A stretch of DNA of 64,000 bases from Rhytidiadelphus loreus (lineage: Eukaryota > Streptophyta > Bryopsida > Hypnales > Hylocomiaceae). Within the stretch, counting starts at the first letter, position 1; each line of letters begins with the position of its first letter. The notes below the pieces were generated by a model. That model saw nothing but the letters and a program-made list of their open reading frames with translations, did no database searches and was not told the origin of the DNA. Where the stretch lies: contig OX344763.1 of the NCBI GenBank assembly GCA_947034895.1, positions 30,007,025-30,071,024 on the forward strand, read 5' to 3'. This document shows positions 1 to 12,224 of this stretch, in pieces. The translations under genes were made by a program, and so were the position numbers.

Positions 1-2290
1 ATACTAGTATCTATAATCCAAGCACAATCATTTTTTTTGTTGGAAGAAACAAAAATCCTTGCTATTGGAGTATTGGTCCAGGTGTAGCCTTTGGAGTAAA
101 TGCCAAGGCTTGGGCACTTTGTTACTTCTTGCTATGGCCAAAATGCCTTATTTGCCAAAAAACACATAGAGAAACTATGAGAGTCTAGTATTGGTTTTAG
201 ATATTCCCAAGGAAAAATTCTTTGAAAACTCATAACTTATTCATATAGGGTCCAAATGATGCATGCTAAAGTGCTTTTGAATCAACTTTCAGTTGCCAAT
301 AAGACCTTATAAAAATAAATTTATGTTTAATATTAGTAGCTATACTCAATTGTAATTAGTGACAATTATAGGTATGAAATAAATCTACACCTTATTTGTA
401 CCAACTCCCAACACTACTCATTCACAAGTCAACATGTGTACAAAAGTTAAATAGGATGGCTTATCTTTAATGGGATGTAACTTAAGTAAAGTAGAACTAT
501 CCACTACCACGCACATTTGTTATTTAGGTACTTTGGAGAAGCTATTTGTTAGCTTCTATATTTTCAAAGATTGAAAAGTTTGAAAGAAGTCAATTGCAAA
601 AATAATGAAGACATTCTGACAAGAAAATCGGAATTTTCTATGATTTTTCAAAGTTGAAATGTTAAACTGTGAATAGACCCTTATTGAAGCATGAGTAGAC
701 CCTTGTTAAACCGTGGGCTAATGTGTCTGCTCCCCAAGTGCATTACCATCATGATAATGGATTGTAAAGGTAATAAGGTAACTACACCTAAAATCACACA
801 CTAGAGATTCTTGCCTAAAATGTAGTCCCATTATTCATAAGACTCTATGATTGCTTCTAGAAACACCTATTTTTAGCACTTTGAAAATTCTTAGTTTATT
901 CATATGGTGCCCAAAAATGCATTTTAAGAGAATCTAGAATCTCCTTTTCAATACCAATATGACCTCACAAAAAAATTCCAATATAATAATGGGAACTGTG
1001 CCCAATTGCTTATTTGTGCGATTTTAGGTGTAGTAACTTTAGATGGGCCACTGACGCAATTGGGAGGATCCTATGGGTTGCTACATTTACTAAGGTGAGA
1101 GGCTCTAAAATGGAGCGGCCATTAAGAATGGACCCTACAAATGGCTATGAAATGGACAAACGGTAGTTCATAAATTGACCTCCATGGTCATTGAATGAAT
1201 CAAGGAAAAAAAACATTATTAATTGCAAGAGCCAGTCAATCTCTTTGCTTTCCCATTTTTCTTTAGAAGTTGCAAGTAAATAGTTCATGGAAAACCTAAG
1301 GACATAAATAGGGACCTATGACACAACTCCTTTGAAAATCCACAAGTAATTCAAAGATTATTCAAAAAATATGAAACCCACTTGTGTTAGATTCCTCTTC
1401 TATTTTTCTTTGTCTGAAAAATGAGCTAAAAATATTTCCATTTAAGAAAATACATGAAAAAGGCGGATCAGCCCTTAGATGAGCCATTTCTGAGCCTCCT
1501 ACCTTAACAGTTTGAAAACGACATCCAATTTTGAAATTGAAATCCAGTCTATTGATTTTCCACAATCAATAGACTGGAATGGTTATTAGTTAGTTACCAC
1601 TCCCCACCTGGTGACGTAAGCAATTGTCATTTATGGATATCTGACGTGGCAGATAACGACGTCCAAGTGTCGAAAACAAAACCATTTCCGACTTTCCGCT
1701 TCCCAGTCGATCGGAGCTCGAGCAACTGCCATCTGGCAATTCACCGAAGCCCATGGATTATCCGTGCATCGATCCAAGTACTGTATTCGTGGAAATCCCT
1801 GAAGTCTACGAACATCGGTCTTCCCATGCACACCCCGGTCGCAATCCCATTGCAACTCTGGTGGTAGCAATCTTTCTCACACTCTGGTGGCAATCTTACA
1901 CTGGTAGCAATCTCTATTCTATTCCGGCAGTGTAGTGACGAAGCGCTCGATTCGGATGCCTGGTTAGGAATCTTTTTGTAGATAGGAACCATCTTCACAC
2001 GCAATCCATTCCGTGGCGCCAGCGAACGGGAAGTTTTTTGAGTTTTTCCGGCTATTTTCCTTCAATTTCCAAATTGAACCGGTTTACAAGTACCGCGTCC
2101 GGTTGTTTCCTCTATTTTTTTTTGGCTCGAAGTAGATATTTTATAGATTTTTTCACCGGGGTTTTGCCGATGTTTTCAAATTGCAATCGGGTTTTTCCCA
2201 ATTCCACCGGCTAACATTGAACTAGCCACCGATTCTTCTCGAACATAGCGTAGCGCTTGTGTAAATTGATTATGGAGTGTTGTTGATTGT
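1..2290. other. Non-coding AT-rich stretch upstream of the first gene
   Basis: No exon-like reading frame with family resemblance is seen here. The sequence is AT-rich to about 1600 and then becomes more balanced. Two segments, about 200-320 and 870-990, resemble each other (both carry a 'tta-ttcatat' core followed by 'gtccaaa/gcccaaa' and 'atgcat'), so at least part is an old duplicated repeat. A strong hairpin lies at 1544-1577 and is listed separately. The balanced segment 1630-2290 probably contains the promoter or 5' leader of the gene starting at 2870, but no TATA box or start site can be assigned with confidence. Confidence 0.5.
1544..1577. repeat. Perfect 14-bp inverted repeat (hairpin)
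   Basis: CCAGTCTATTGATT at 1544-1557 is followed by a 6-base loop and its exact complement AATCAATAGACTGG at 1564-1577. The outer flanks extend pairing by two of the next three bases. It sits at the switch from AT-rich repeat DNA to the more balanced sequence before the first gene. It could be the collapsed centre or ends of a small foldback element, or a transcribed hairpin; nothing decides between these. Confidence 0.8.
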
Positions 2291-2344
2291 ATTAAGTTAG
2301 TGGGCGAGCTCATTTGCTCTGAGATTTTCTAGAGGAAAGCTTGT

Positions 2345-2515
2345 GTTTGAATTAGGGTTTGTGCTTGCACTGAGATTTACTCGAAAAAAATAAGTTTGGA
2401 TCAGGGTTTCTGGTTGCCCTGGGATTTTGACTCGAGAAGATAGGGTTTGACTCAGGGTTTCTGCTTGCACTGAGAATTGAGATTGAATCAGGGTTTCTGG
2501 TTGCACCGAAGGCTT
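2345..2515. repeat. Tandem repeat with AGGGTTT (telo-box) cores in the 5' region
   Basis: Four degenerate units of about 36-51 bp each carry 'AGGGTTTCTGGTTGCACTGA' or a close variant (starting near 2353, 2402, 2453 and 2489). A fifth partial copy, 'attagggtttctgca', lies at about 2849-2864, only a few bases before the start codon at 2870. AGGGTTT is the reverse of the plant telo-box AAACCCT, known from promoters and leaders of many plant housekeeping genes. The repeats therefore probably lie in the promoter or leader of the downstream gene; a regulatory role is inferred only. Confidence 0.6.
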
Positions 2516-2869
2516 GACCGCACAGAACTCCACTGCCGTGCGCAGGTGAGAGCTTGCAAAAAATAGTGACGACTTGGCCTTGTTTCATTCAATCAATAGT
2601 TTGAAATTTCCTACCGAACTTATATTCCATTCCCAGTGAGCAGCTTTGGTGCACCATGAACTTGGTGTTTCCAAACAGAGTCCTTTAACTCGTTATATTG
2701 CACCAGTCAATATATGTCCCCAGTTTCTTGTCCCCAGTGCACAAAAACTCCCTTTCGTCTATCTGCTAGTCCGTTTCACTTGCTTGTGTGACCTTGGCAT
2801 GAGCCTAGCGATACAAGATCGTAGGAGGTTCCCAAACCTGGAATTTGAATTAGGGTTTCTGCATTTGCC

Positions 2870-5761
2870 ATGGGCGAAGCCACCGACTTGTTCGAGGATT
2901 TACGAGACCGGGGAATCGAGAAAGCGGAGAAAGGTGACATGAACTCGGAGGCGGAGCCCGTGGGACCTGCCGAGCCCGCCGCTCCTTCCGCTCCTCCTGC
3001 AGACAACGATTTGGAAGCGCCGTTGTTGGCCAACCATGGTCCCCTCGACCCCTTGCCGCCGGTGCTGCTGGCCGCGCCTGCGGAGAATGACCCGTTGCTG
3101 TACGTGTGTCGAGTGCTCAGTATCGTCACGGCCGTGGGGGCGTTGCTTTGCTTGGTGGTGAACGCCATTTCGCTGCTGCGGTCGTATGATTACCGCGGGT
3201 ACGATTACCGCGCCAGTGTAAGTTGCTCACGCTTCTTTGCCGATGGTTTTGTGGATTCCTTTAGCTGTTGTAATGAGAAGCTCTTTCGGGATAGGCTCAC
3301 CATTGCAGGGGGTTTGAATCGATCTTGGAGTCTGTATGTCGAACGCAGATCAATGTGTTCAAATCAATCTAGAGTTTCTTTAGCCGAAAACAGAACAAAT
3401 GATCTAGAGTTCCGTATGTCGAAAGTAGAACAATGTTTTCACATCAATCTTGAGATCTGTATGTCGAAAATAGAACAATGTTTTGAAATCTAGAGTTTCG
3501 TATACCGATGACGGAACAGTGTATTCGAGTCAATCGAAAGTTGTGTATGTCGACGTCATAATATAATATCTTGATTGCCTGTACATTTTTTTCTCCCAAA
3601 CTGTGTTGATTTCTAGAATTATACACGGATTAAGCCGTAAAGTACCAAGAAGCTACATTTGGGTCTCATGTTTTTGTTTTAGCAATTTTGAACACGTCCA
3701 AAGCATACTTGAACCAGTTATTTGTTGAGGTTTGCAACAACTAAATGGCTACTTTATGTCATGTGTCAGGTTTTCGTGGGCATCTTACGCTGTTACACAA
3801 TAGCCATTGCAGTTTTAGTTATTTTGGCAGAGACAGAGTGGCAATTTGTCTTCAAGTTCTGGAGGGTGAATCTCTTGCCTCTTCTCAAAGGAAATCTTGC
3901 TTATTTTTGTATTTTGATGCTTGATTATATGTTTCTTTTTTAGGAGTAATTTACCAAAAAATTTAGATTATCACATTTTCAAGTGCCTCCTCAAAATATG
4001 GTAACCACAATCAAATTGAAATTCTCATGCATAAAACTTACTTGTTTATTTGTTTATTTACAGATACTGGAGTTTTGGGTTTGCCGCGGTCTTTTCCAGA
4101 TTCTGTGAGTACTACCGTCACAATTATTCTACAGTATGGTGAAGTGGTATTTCTTTGTGACTGTTCGTTTTGTGCGGCATATCACTCTTTCGGGTGGCTT
4201 TGTGACACATTGGACTTGGCTATGATGCCCATTCTTCATTCTTTATTTAAAGATTAAAGTTACAACAAGAGGAGGGTCGAGGGGTGCAAAAATTTAACAT
4301 GATGGGAGCATAGAGGCATGTGGTTGCACATGAGTGGCTGTAGAACTAAGCAAGGACAGTGTTTTGTCAATGGGAATATCTCAGTATCTTTGCATAGAAA
4401 AGGTGGAGTGCTTCAATGGCTAAAGAAGGGTATATATGTATTTCTATGTTGACGTTGTTGATGACCATGATGCGCTGTGGTTCTTCTTGTCACTGAGCCA
4501 TGATTTAACCAGATTTTCTCACACTAGATCATACTTGACATATGGGTTTCAGTGTTGCCGTCCAAACGAGGGTTATGAGAAGAGCCAGTGGAGAGACAGG
4601 AGCTGAGAGCTTGCTTCACGAAACAGCCAGCTGGTGGCTTTTTGGCTGTGGGATTCTGTATACTGTAGCTGTGAGTGCCTTTGCAGTTACATTGTTCGTG
4701 TTCAGACTCCCATTTGAAGTTTGCTTGACGACGTTGATTACCCGTTGAGTATAAATATGATTTGTTTGATTTGTTTGATTTCTTTCCTTCGTTTGGAATG
4801 TGCTTCATTCTCGTCAGCTGTGAAAGTTGTGATCAACAAACACATCTGGAAAGTGTAGAGTGCTCAGGGCCATTCCATGTTGCGTTACGAGAACATCAAC
4901 ATGATATGGAGTTACTAAACCGGAGAGCTGAACTTACTAGTAAAAGTTATCTATTGTGCAGGGTGTGATGTGTTTAGGTCGCATAAAACATACGCATTTG
5001 AGGAAGCTGAACTGGCGTCTCCAAGCCCAGAGAGACCTTGAGGTAAGGCCAATTCTGTCCTGGTGTTATTTTGGTAAAGAATGATAATGTAGAGAGTTCT
5101 ATTTGCGTTTACACTAAGCATTCAACAATATCTAGGAGAGATTTATAGAGTTGCCGAGAGACCTTTTGAGTTCAAGAGATTAAATTTTTCTCACTTTGTA
5201 TGAATTTGTTAATGCTATTTCAAAGTAAGAGGTTGTAAGCCACTACACGTGATAGTAGAAAATCCTGTTTCCATTCACGATCAGTGGCTGAAGACATTTA
5301 GTCAAGCCATGCTTATACTACTTGCTAATAAGTCCAATTTAGATCTGAAGGATAATTGAACGTTTTTAGTATTCTCTCCCTTGTATGTTATTTCTATGCT
5401 TCAGGGTGTAGCCATGTGCAGTATTTCAGCTGTCAACTGCACTGATATGTCCAATTAGTGATGGAAATTAGTGTCATCTACAAAATTAGTATCACTGCAA
5501 TTTTCTTTCGTGGTGGAAATTCACACAATACAGTAATATTTCAGCCTTCACTAATTTAATATTTTACAAATCGTGTGACTTTGGTAAATTAGTGTCACAC
5601 GCACTAGTAGGACAAATATCAGTGTATTCAAGCTTTCAATTGTTTTGAACTCTAAAATATGTATGCCCTTTATCAACGTCCTTATATTTTTACTGTTGGA
5701 AATTTCTTAGGAGCTGCACAGACAAAGAGCAGACCTGGAGGGCCAGCATTCAGGCAATTGA
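2870..5761 (+). CDS. Four-pass membrane protein resembling COPI-associated/TVP15 family
   Basis: Six exons: 2870-3217, 3770-3865, 4064-4104, 4553-4670, 4962-5042, 5711-5761 (TGA at 5759). All introns are GT-AG and phases agree across every junction, giving 244 residues. The ATG has good context (GCCATGGGC). Residues 1-75 are acidic and proline/alanine-rich, a cytosolic tail. Hydrophobic segments follow at about 76-103, 117-140, 149-168 and 191-210. Residues 209-244 are a polar, basic C-terminal tail predicted to be helical. Layout, a charged N-tail plus four spans, and the segment ILEFWVCRGLFQILVAV fit Golgi COPI-associated (TVP15-like) proteins, which in yeast reside in late Golgi vesicles. 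The assignment rests on recalled family features, not a search. Intron 5 contains a small inverted-repeat element (5449-5613). Exon structure is firmer than the family name. Confidence 0.72.
3323..3560 (+). repeat. Degenerate tandem repeat in intron 1 of the TVP15-like gene
   Basis: About four to five units of roughly 50-60 bp recur, each with a core like 'CTGTATGTCGAAARTAGAAC' followed by 'AATGTKTTCAAATC' (units near 3330, 3365, 3411, 3456, 3496 and 3542). They lie within intron 1 (3218-3769). The reading frame through them from exon 1 reaches a stop at 3491, so they are not coding. Confidence 0.7.
5449..5613. mobile_element. 165-bp inverted-repeat element (MITE-like) in intron 5
   Basis: The ends GTCCAATTAGTG (5449-5460) and CACTAGTAGGAC (5602-5613) form an imperfect 12-bp terminal inverted repeat. 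The interior matches the element at 62361-62506: both contain 'AAAATTAGTATCAYTGCAA', a 'GGAAATT' block, 'ATAGTAATAT' or 'ACAGTAATAT', and 'ACTAATTTA'. Two copies with shared ends and interior support a non-autonomous DNA transposon. No coding capacity is present. The target duplication is unclear. Confidence 0.65.
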
Positions 5762-7020
5762 TTATTTTGATTTCCTTTCTTTTCACAGCTTGTTTTGTTA
5801 GAACCCAATTGGGTGATCACATAGGTCTCCAGCCGCTGAAAGACTTCGATGTAGATAAATGTTTAAAATAGTATTTGACATGCTCTTGAGAGATTTAATC
5901 AAAGACATAGCTTTTTCAATTGATGGAAACTGTTGTTGCTGAACATTTTGGAGGAGCTGCCTCATAGCCCTTGGAAGAGGATCCCAGATTCTATGTGTGC
6001 ACAATCTTCTCATGGCAAGTGAGAGGAACCAAAAGCTGCATGAAAACGCGGGTGCTTTCCACTTACTGAGAGTGCCGTGCATACTCTCGTTAGACTTCGG
6101 AGTTTGTTCTTTCAGTTGTCATCTATGGACACTTGACAAAAAAGGTTAACCCTGGAACGCTGGGCCGTTCATAGTGAAAATCATCCTTTTTGGTACTCTC
6201 TGAATCATGTGCTTAAAAAAACTCAACAGCACTCATTGGAGGTCAATCAAACTCATGTGCAATTGGAAAGAGTGAGGGTGGTTTATATTCTTTTCCCCAT
6301 CTTCCATTCACTTTTGATTTCCAAGATTAGACAATCTTGATCAAGTTTGGAGGTGAGATTTATGTATTAATAATTAAATCATTGCTAATGACTAGATTAA
6401 TTATCTAATACAAAATTATTAAAGATTGTTTGGAATTTGATTTGACCAAGATTAGTAATCAAAGAACTCCTCTATGTTTGAATGAAAAATAGAAAGTTGT
6501 CTTTGGAATCTTACAACCATTCATGATAACCTCCAAATCATACTCTTCCTTGTCATAATTCATAAATGTAAGGGCATGGTTCCTACTTTCTATTTTGCTA
6601 CCTTTGTGTCAATTGATTTATATCAATATGAAATTGGTTGCCACTTTTGGTTGTTTAATTTTGGAAGGATGCAAACCCAGATGACCGAGGTACATCCTTA
6701 ATTCTATTTAGTGTAGTCCATACTAAATAGATACCATTATAATATTTGAGATAATTTCATTTAGTATTGCTCCTACAAGCATGATTTAAGGAATCCACAC
6801 CATTTAGCTATCAAGTTTTTCTTTTACTTTGAATACTGTTACAATTACCGGTATTTCAAAATCGAATCCATGGGCTACCGAGGCGCAGAAATACAAGGAA
6901 CTGAGTACCAGTTTGAACTATACCGCCACGGTCTCTGATGACCGTGGTTTCCCTCCTCTTCGAGAGAAGGCCGGGGACCGTTCTCCGCTTGTAACTGAAG
7001 AAGTCGATATACTCCTGACC
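5762..7020. other. Spacer between the first two genes
   Basis: The start holds the 3' untranslated region of the TVP15-like gene. The middle (6230-6830) is AT-rich with a short inverted repeat at 6705-6731 (CTATTTAGT ... ACTAAATAG). From about 6840 base composition becomes gene-like and a frame is open without stops to 7020 and beyond, so the last 180 bases are likely the leader or an upstream coding part of the next gene. They contain the small hairpin CCACGGTC-tctgat-GACCGTGG near 6926-6947. Confidence 0.4.
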
Positions 7021-8300
7021 ATGGCGTCTGAAGCGAAAAGAAGAACCATTGGAAACCGCATTTCGGGAGTACAGATCAGGCCAACGCCTTCGCTGATGCC
7101 AACGAAGACTGCACCGACGGAGGCGTACTTTCCAGAGCTTTCAAACGGTATGCGGATTGAGATATGTCGTGAGGAAAACGAATGACACGGGAATCAACCT
7201 ATTGTTGAGTTGCAAATTTGTCGAAATTGAATGTCGGTTTGTTCGGAGGCTGGAAGGAAACCGAATTTTTCGCGGAATCACTGTCATTGTGCAATGTTTT
7301 TTTGAATTGGAAGTGGTGAACTGATTGCAGACGATTCTGGACATGAGAATCCAGGAGTTATATTCGTAATTTCTGACCTCCAAAACACTGTCGTCTGAGC
7401 CTGTTATGAAAGCTTGAGAATGAATGTTTTAATTGAATAATACGTAAAGTTATTGTGCCGTGAGAATTTTGTAACTGAAGGAAGTGCAAAGGTTTCAGGA
7501 TAGTGGATTTCTTATTCGCAATTTTAACCACAATAATCCCAAGGCAATTCAATTCCGGCTGTGTGCTTTGTGCTCTTCATTTTGGAACGATACATATCAA
7601 AAGATTATTCGAATTGGTTGAGATTGTTTGTCTTTACTCAACTCAGTGGATTTTGTTTTTGTGTGGGGAGAGGAATCATATTACGTCCCGTTTTGCGTTA
7701 ATGGTGTATTTGCCTGAAATTATTTAACCTTGAGGATGTTTTCAGATTTCTAGGACCTTAAGGAAGTGCACAAGTTTCAGGATAGTAGGTTCGATGTCAT
7801 TAGCAATATTTGTAAATGAATTTGTAAACTAATTTGTAAATTAATCCCACAGTAATTCTGGTTGTGTGGTTTGTGCTATTTCTTTGTACCGGAACACATA
7901 AAAAATGATTTTCCAAACTGGTTGAGATTGTTTCTACGTAGTCGCCTCTGTGAGGTGAGTCTTTATGTCCGAAGTGGAATTCTTTTAGGTCACTTTTCGG
8001 TTAACTGAGTTTGGGTTGTCTGGTAAGTGACGATACGATATTGTGATGAATGGTGTCGAAGCTTGTTGTTGTCTCCTGTGGCCATCTTTCATGATGTTCA
8101 GACTGGTTTTCAACATTTCTTAGTGCTGTTTAGGACCACAATATTGATGCAAGATGAATAATACTTAGTCTCCTTCGTTTGTAACCACATTATAATGTTT
8201 TCTGAACACACTGGTCATCTTTATTTGTGCAGAGGTAAGGTCCGCTCTAGAGAGATGTGTTCAAGGATGTGCGCAGTCAGATGGTGTGTGTATCACGTAG
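7021..8300 (+). CDS. Possible two-exon gene for a small (about 64-residue) protein
   Basis: I do not recognise this product. An ATG at 7021 in excellent context (GACCATGGCG) opens a frame ending at donor ACG|GTATGC (exon 7021-7147). The acceptor TTTGTGCAG at 8224-8232 joins in phase to 8233-8300 (TAG stop), giving a basic N-terminal half (KRRTIGNRISG) with a proline-rich middle, the segment AYFPELSNE, and a C-terminus with three cysteines (ERCVQGCAQSDGVC). The frame stays open 190 bases upstream of 7021, so a longer protein with another exon is possible. A competing frame in the second exon (8251-8478) would encode a hydrophobic segment WWASVLCFMIVLLACASLYL, but it is not in phase with this donor. 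Treat the model as tentative. Confidence 0.35.
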
Positions 8301-9774
8301 TACTTTCACGAGGGCACGGCGGTTTTTCTGCCCTTTTCCATTTCTTAGCATTAAGTGGTGGGCCTCAGTTCTTTGTTTTATGATAGTGCTCCTGGCGTGT
8401 GCTTCGCTCTATCTGCGTTTGAGAGACCCTAAACTCGACAAAGTGTCCCCATCATCCGCATCTCACCCGAGTTATTGAGTATGATTTTGATGCATAGAAT
8501 GTTCCATCCACAAAGTTACATTCGGGGCACTTGAAATCAATATTTTTGTCTCATGCTCGAGGCAGGAGCCTGCTGCAGCAAATTGTCATTTTGCGGGCAA
8601 GTAGTCAACCTGCAGATGGAGCTAAGAGTTATTTACGATTTGCAGCGATGCCTTGGTGCTGCGGTATTTCAATGCTGTAGTGACGTCGTAAGAAAACTGG
8701 ACCCGACTTTGTTTAGAATATCGCATCGATAGGGGCTCTTGCATTGTCTATACCATTCTTGCTTTCTCAACCTAGACTCGACAGTGTTTTTAATACTGGT
8801 AGTGATTTCTCCTCTTTTCTCCTTGATCTTAGTATTTTACACCTGAATGTGAACCTAATGTTTCTATCATGGCAGACTTGCGATTTTCCAGAGGAAGACT
8901 ATTCAAGTTCTCTGTGCACATTTTTGCGACGAAACAGATTTACTTGGTCGACCCATGTGCGTTGAAAGATAAGGTCAATTGAATGTGCCTGCGTACGCTG
9001 TGTCTGTACAGCATTCCCATACTCGGTAGTCATGGATGTGGATACACTGTTTAGTCATTTGTAGTTCATACACTTCTACTTGGATGTAGGGTTTAATTTG
9101 CTCTCTGAAAAGAGGTTCCGACTTTACTGCAGGTTACGTGTAACTTTTGTACCTTGTTATGGTGACCGCCTGTCCATTGGAATTTCTCTTCCGAGTCTTG
9201 CCTCATTCATCATGGTCTTCTTCATCTGAAGTCTTGTAGTTTGGTAAGGACATGTTCAAATTCTACAATGCTGTGTACCTGCAGTTTATAAAGTATATGA
9301 GCAAGCTGGTGAGACAATTTATCCAGAAAATTACCGAAGTTGGTCAGGACTACTATCCAAGTACGTAATCAAACGTATTTGGGAATGATTTTGATTCTCC
9401 CGAATTGCATTCAAGGTAATCTTAGCACTAGTCGAGGTATGGTTATTCGAAAGCTTCTGAGCTTCATGATGAGCGTTCTTTTCAGTATTTAAATTTGAGT
9501 TGATTGACTTCAAGCCCTCCAGACTCTTTAGGAGGCTAACCTTGTACAATCATATTGGAGGATGTCAGGAAGGATTCAGCTAATTCTTGGAGTGGAGATC
9601 TTTGCGCGGAAACCCTGCGACACTCTCATCATCCATCAGCCTAGCCAGAAAATGCACCTGCGCGTCAATTGTACAAAGATTTCAATCAACTTGCTTGAAT
9701 CTGCTACGTTATATACGCCCACCACAAATATACAGGCAATTTCAGCTCGTGTTTAGGAGAAGCCTACAAATAGT

Positions 9775-10015
9775 TTAGTAAACATTGACAAGTACAACTA
9801 TACAAGAATTACAATTTAGAAGTTACAATTCAGCAAGTTAATTAAGCTAATTAGCAAGTTACAATTCAAAAACCTAGGGTCAACAAGTATAAATTTAGAA
9901 CTTTCAAGTTAGCAAGATGATTAAGAAGCTTCTTATGATTAAGTTAGCAAGTTTGAATCAAGAAGTAACAATTTTGGTTACCAACAATAGTTTCAATTAG
10001 CAACAATACAATTCA
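9775..10015. repeat. Degenerate short tandem repeat
   Basis: Words such as 'acaattcagcaagtta', 'agcaagttacaattcaaa' and 'ttagcaagttt' recur at irregular 15-35 base spacing through the segment. The repeat is A-rich on the given strand and has no open frame of interest. It looks like an expanded and decayed microsatellite or minisatellite. Confidence 0.55.
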
Positions 10016-11039
10016 AAAAGCATGTAGTATAACTAACCTTTGCAATCATTTTGTCCATATGATGTAATCAATGCATATTCGTTTCGATGCACCATGGCAC
10101 CATTGTGCATTGCATACAATGTCTCACCACCCACTCAAATGTTAGGATCTCACATGACAAATTCAGGTTTGCATCCCACTTCATAAGAATTTGCTCATGT
10201 GAGTATCAAAGAACTTGGTTGTATGCGTGGAACTTGTCTTTGCAAAATGCAATGTCCTCATTCAAGTAGAATGTGAAGAGACTATTCTAGCAAGTGGTTA
10301 ACACTTCCACAAAATTGTAATCTACATAGGTTCACTCAAGTATGATTATGCATGGCTATCTACGAATCTTCATTCTATGGGACTTTCGATTTTAGTCATT
10401 CTTGGATACATTATTTGAAATATCATTGAAGAGAGTAGCTTTAAAACCCTTCAAGACCAAAGAGTAGTTTAGATTTCCCAAAACCGTGAAGATGTATTAT
10501 AAATTGCAATTTAGAATAATAATTTAATGATGACTCTCAAACAGTAGTTGTAAAATATGATCCATAGATCATATCTATATGATTAGATCAAATAGTAAAC
10601 CAACTAATATTTCTCAATAAAATTTAAAGGCAAAACTTTGAAATTCCTTTCAAAATCAATTGTAAATTGAATATTGGTATTTCTGACAAGTATTTTTTCA
10701 AAGAAGTTCAAAATGTAATATTCTACTCATATTTATTTTTAAAGATTATTTATTTATTTATTCAAAAAAATTTGAAGGATCGTTTTTTGAAATGAAAAAG
10801 TAACTTTGAAGCTAAACCTTCCAATAACTGTTGAATAATACCCTAACTTATGTAGCTTTCTACCTAATAATTAATTAAAATACTAAAAACAATTAGGCAA
10901 TCCAAAAAATAAAATATTAAATTGATTAATTTTAAAATATAATTAAAATTAGTTAGGCATTCATCCAATTTTGAAAAGGTTGCCATTACTTTCATCTAAA
11001 GCATTTAGAATTTAAGCTTTAAGGTTTTAAGATTTAAGG

Positions 11040-11680
11040 TTACATGGGCATTTTTGAAGGGTCAAGAATTTCTATTCACATTTTCTGTATTCAAGATTCA
11101 ACACTTTGAAACCTAACCAAATTACCATTTTTAGTAGTTTATATTTTTTAAATTCTTTTTGAAGTCCATTTTTAGCATCAAAAATTCGATTTTGAAAATA
11201 ATTGATTATGATTTCCTATTCAAGATTTTGTGCAAAGGTATCCATTGCCAATTTTCATTTTCTAGTGTTGAGAACTTTTGGAAATAAGCCTGAAATAGAC
11301 AAGATCTTGGAGAAAAAATCACATTCAAAATCATCTAAAAAACCAGTAAAGTAAATTTTGAGAAGCCATAAATTGATTGGGATTAATCATGTTATGCCCT
11401 TTATCCTAATATTTTTATGGTGACTTCAATTTTAGATGCAACATGTGAAAAGAGGATTGAAAGACTTCAAATCAGTTCCACAATTTCAACACCCTCATAA
11501 TCAAACATTCTCATCTTTCAAACTATAAGTGGTATTGATGTGTATTCTTGTCCCATATGATCTCTAACATGTCTAGTTTGAAATTTGTCAGTTACAATTA
11601 AAAAAAATTGATAAAAGTTAGCAATATAGAGCAAATTCCAAGCTCAAAAAAAGGCTTGGGCATTTAGAGGTTTAACCCTA
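11040..11680 (+). repeat. Dispersed repeat family E, copy 1
   Basis: This segment matches 63345-64000 in the same orientation and 41365-41998 in the opposite one. Shared landmarks in order: 'CTTTGAARYYWAATAAAACCTAACC', 'ttttgaagtccatttttagcatcaa', 'agactttgtgcaagggtacccattgc', 'gacaagatcttggagaaaa', 'gccataaattg-ttggg', 'gaaaagaggattgaaagacttca', 'caacaccctcat', 'ctaacatgtctagtttga'. It ends with 'cttgggcatttagaggtttaaccc', which mirrors the other end found in copies 2 and 3. No long frame is open. It is a non-autonomous element of unknown class. Confidence 0.7.
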
Positions 11681-12224
11681 CAAGATGTCTACAACTTGGA
11701 AGTTACGACCATTGGGTACTACTCTTGCAGAGGTACACAATATGCTAATTTGCTTTCAGTGCTGACTACAATTATCCATTCAGAGAGGATTAGCTTCAAG
11801 CAATAATTAACGGTTTTCAGAAGACTCCAGGTGTTTCAGAATTTTCAGCAGACGTCATTGACAGCTGACTTCTGAAGCAGTATAACATAATTGAGCTCCA
11901 TGGCTACTGGAAACAGTCTTTCCATTCTAGCGGTAAATATCCCAACACGTAGAGACTACAGTACATTCAGCTTGAGAACTGGAATCCACATGGAAGGATT
12001 TACATTCTAGAAATTTTCGCTCAGATTTCAGCCCATAACGAATAAAGAATCTGCAGCTAGAAACTGCAAGAGCATGAGAGCATTTGGATACCCATTCCAA
12101 CCCAAGTAAAATGTACAAGATTTCGGGCTCTGGATATGATTTCTCGGAAAATATCTATCGAAGTCTACTCTTTTCTGTATCTGATAAAGAAATGTTGACG
12201 TCTATTTCTGAGGTTCTATCACGT

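Larger units (their letters stand above)
8301..12224. other. Long non-coding stretch, gene-like at left, AT-rich repeats at right
   Basis: From 8301 to about 9560 the composition is balanced and is probably 3' untranslated or decayed gene sequence; no confident exon is seen. From 9770 to 10020 a degenerate simple repeat ('aagttacaattcagcaagtt'-like) occurs. From 10500 to 11700 it is AT-rich and contains one copy of a dispersed repeat listed separately (11040-11680). The segment 11700-12224 borders the 3' end of the minus-strand WD40 gene and should include its 3' untranslated region and polyadenylation site. Confidence 0.45.
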
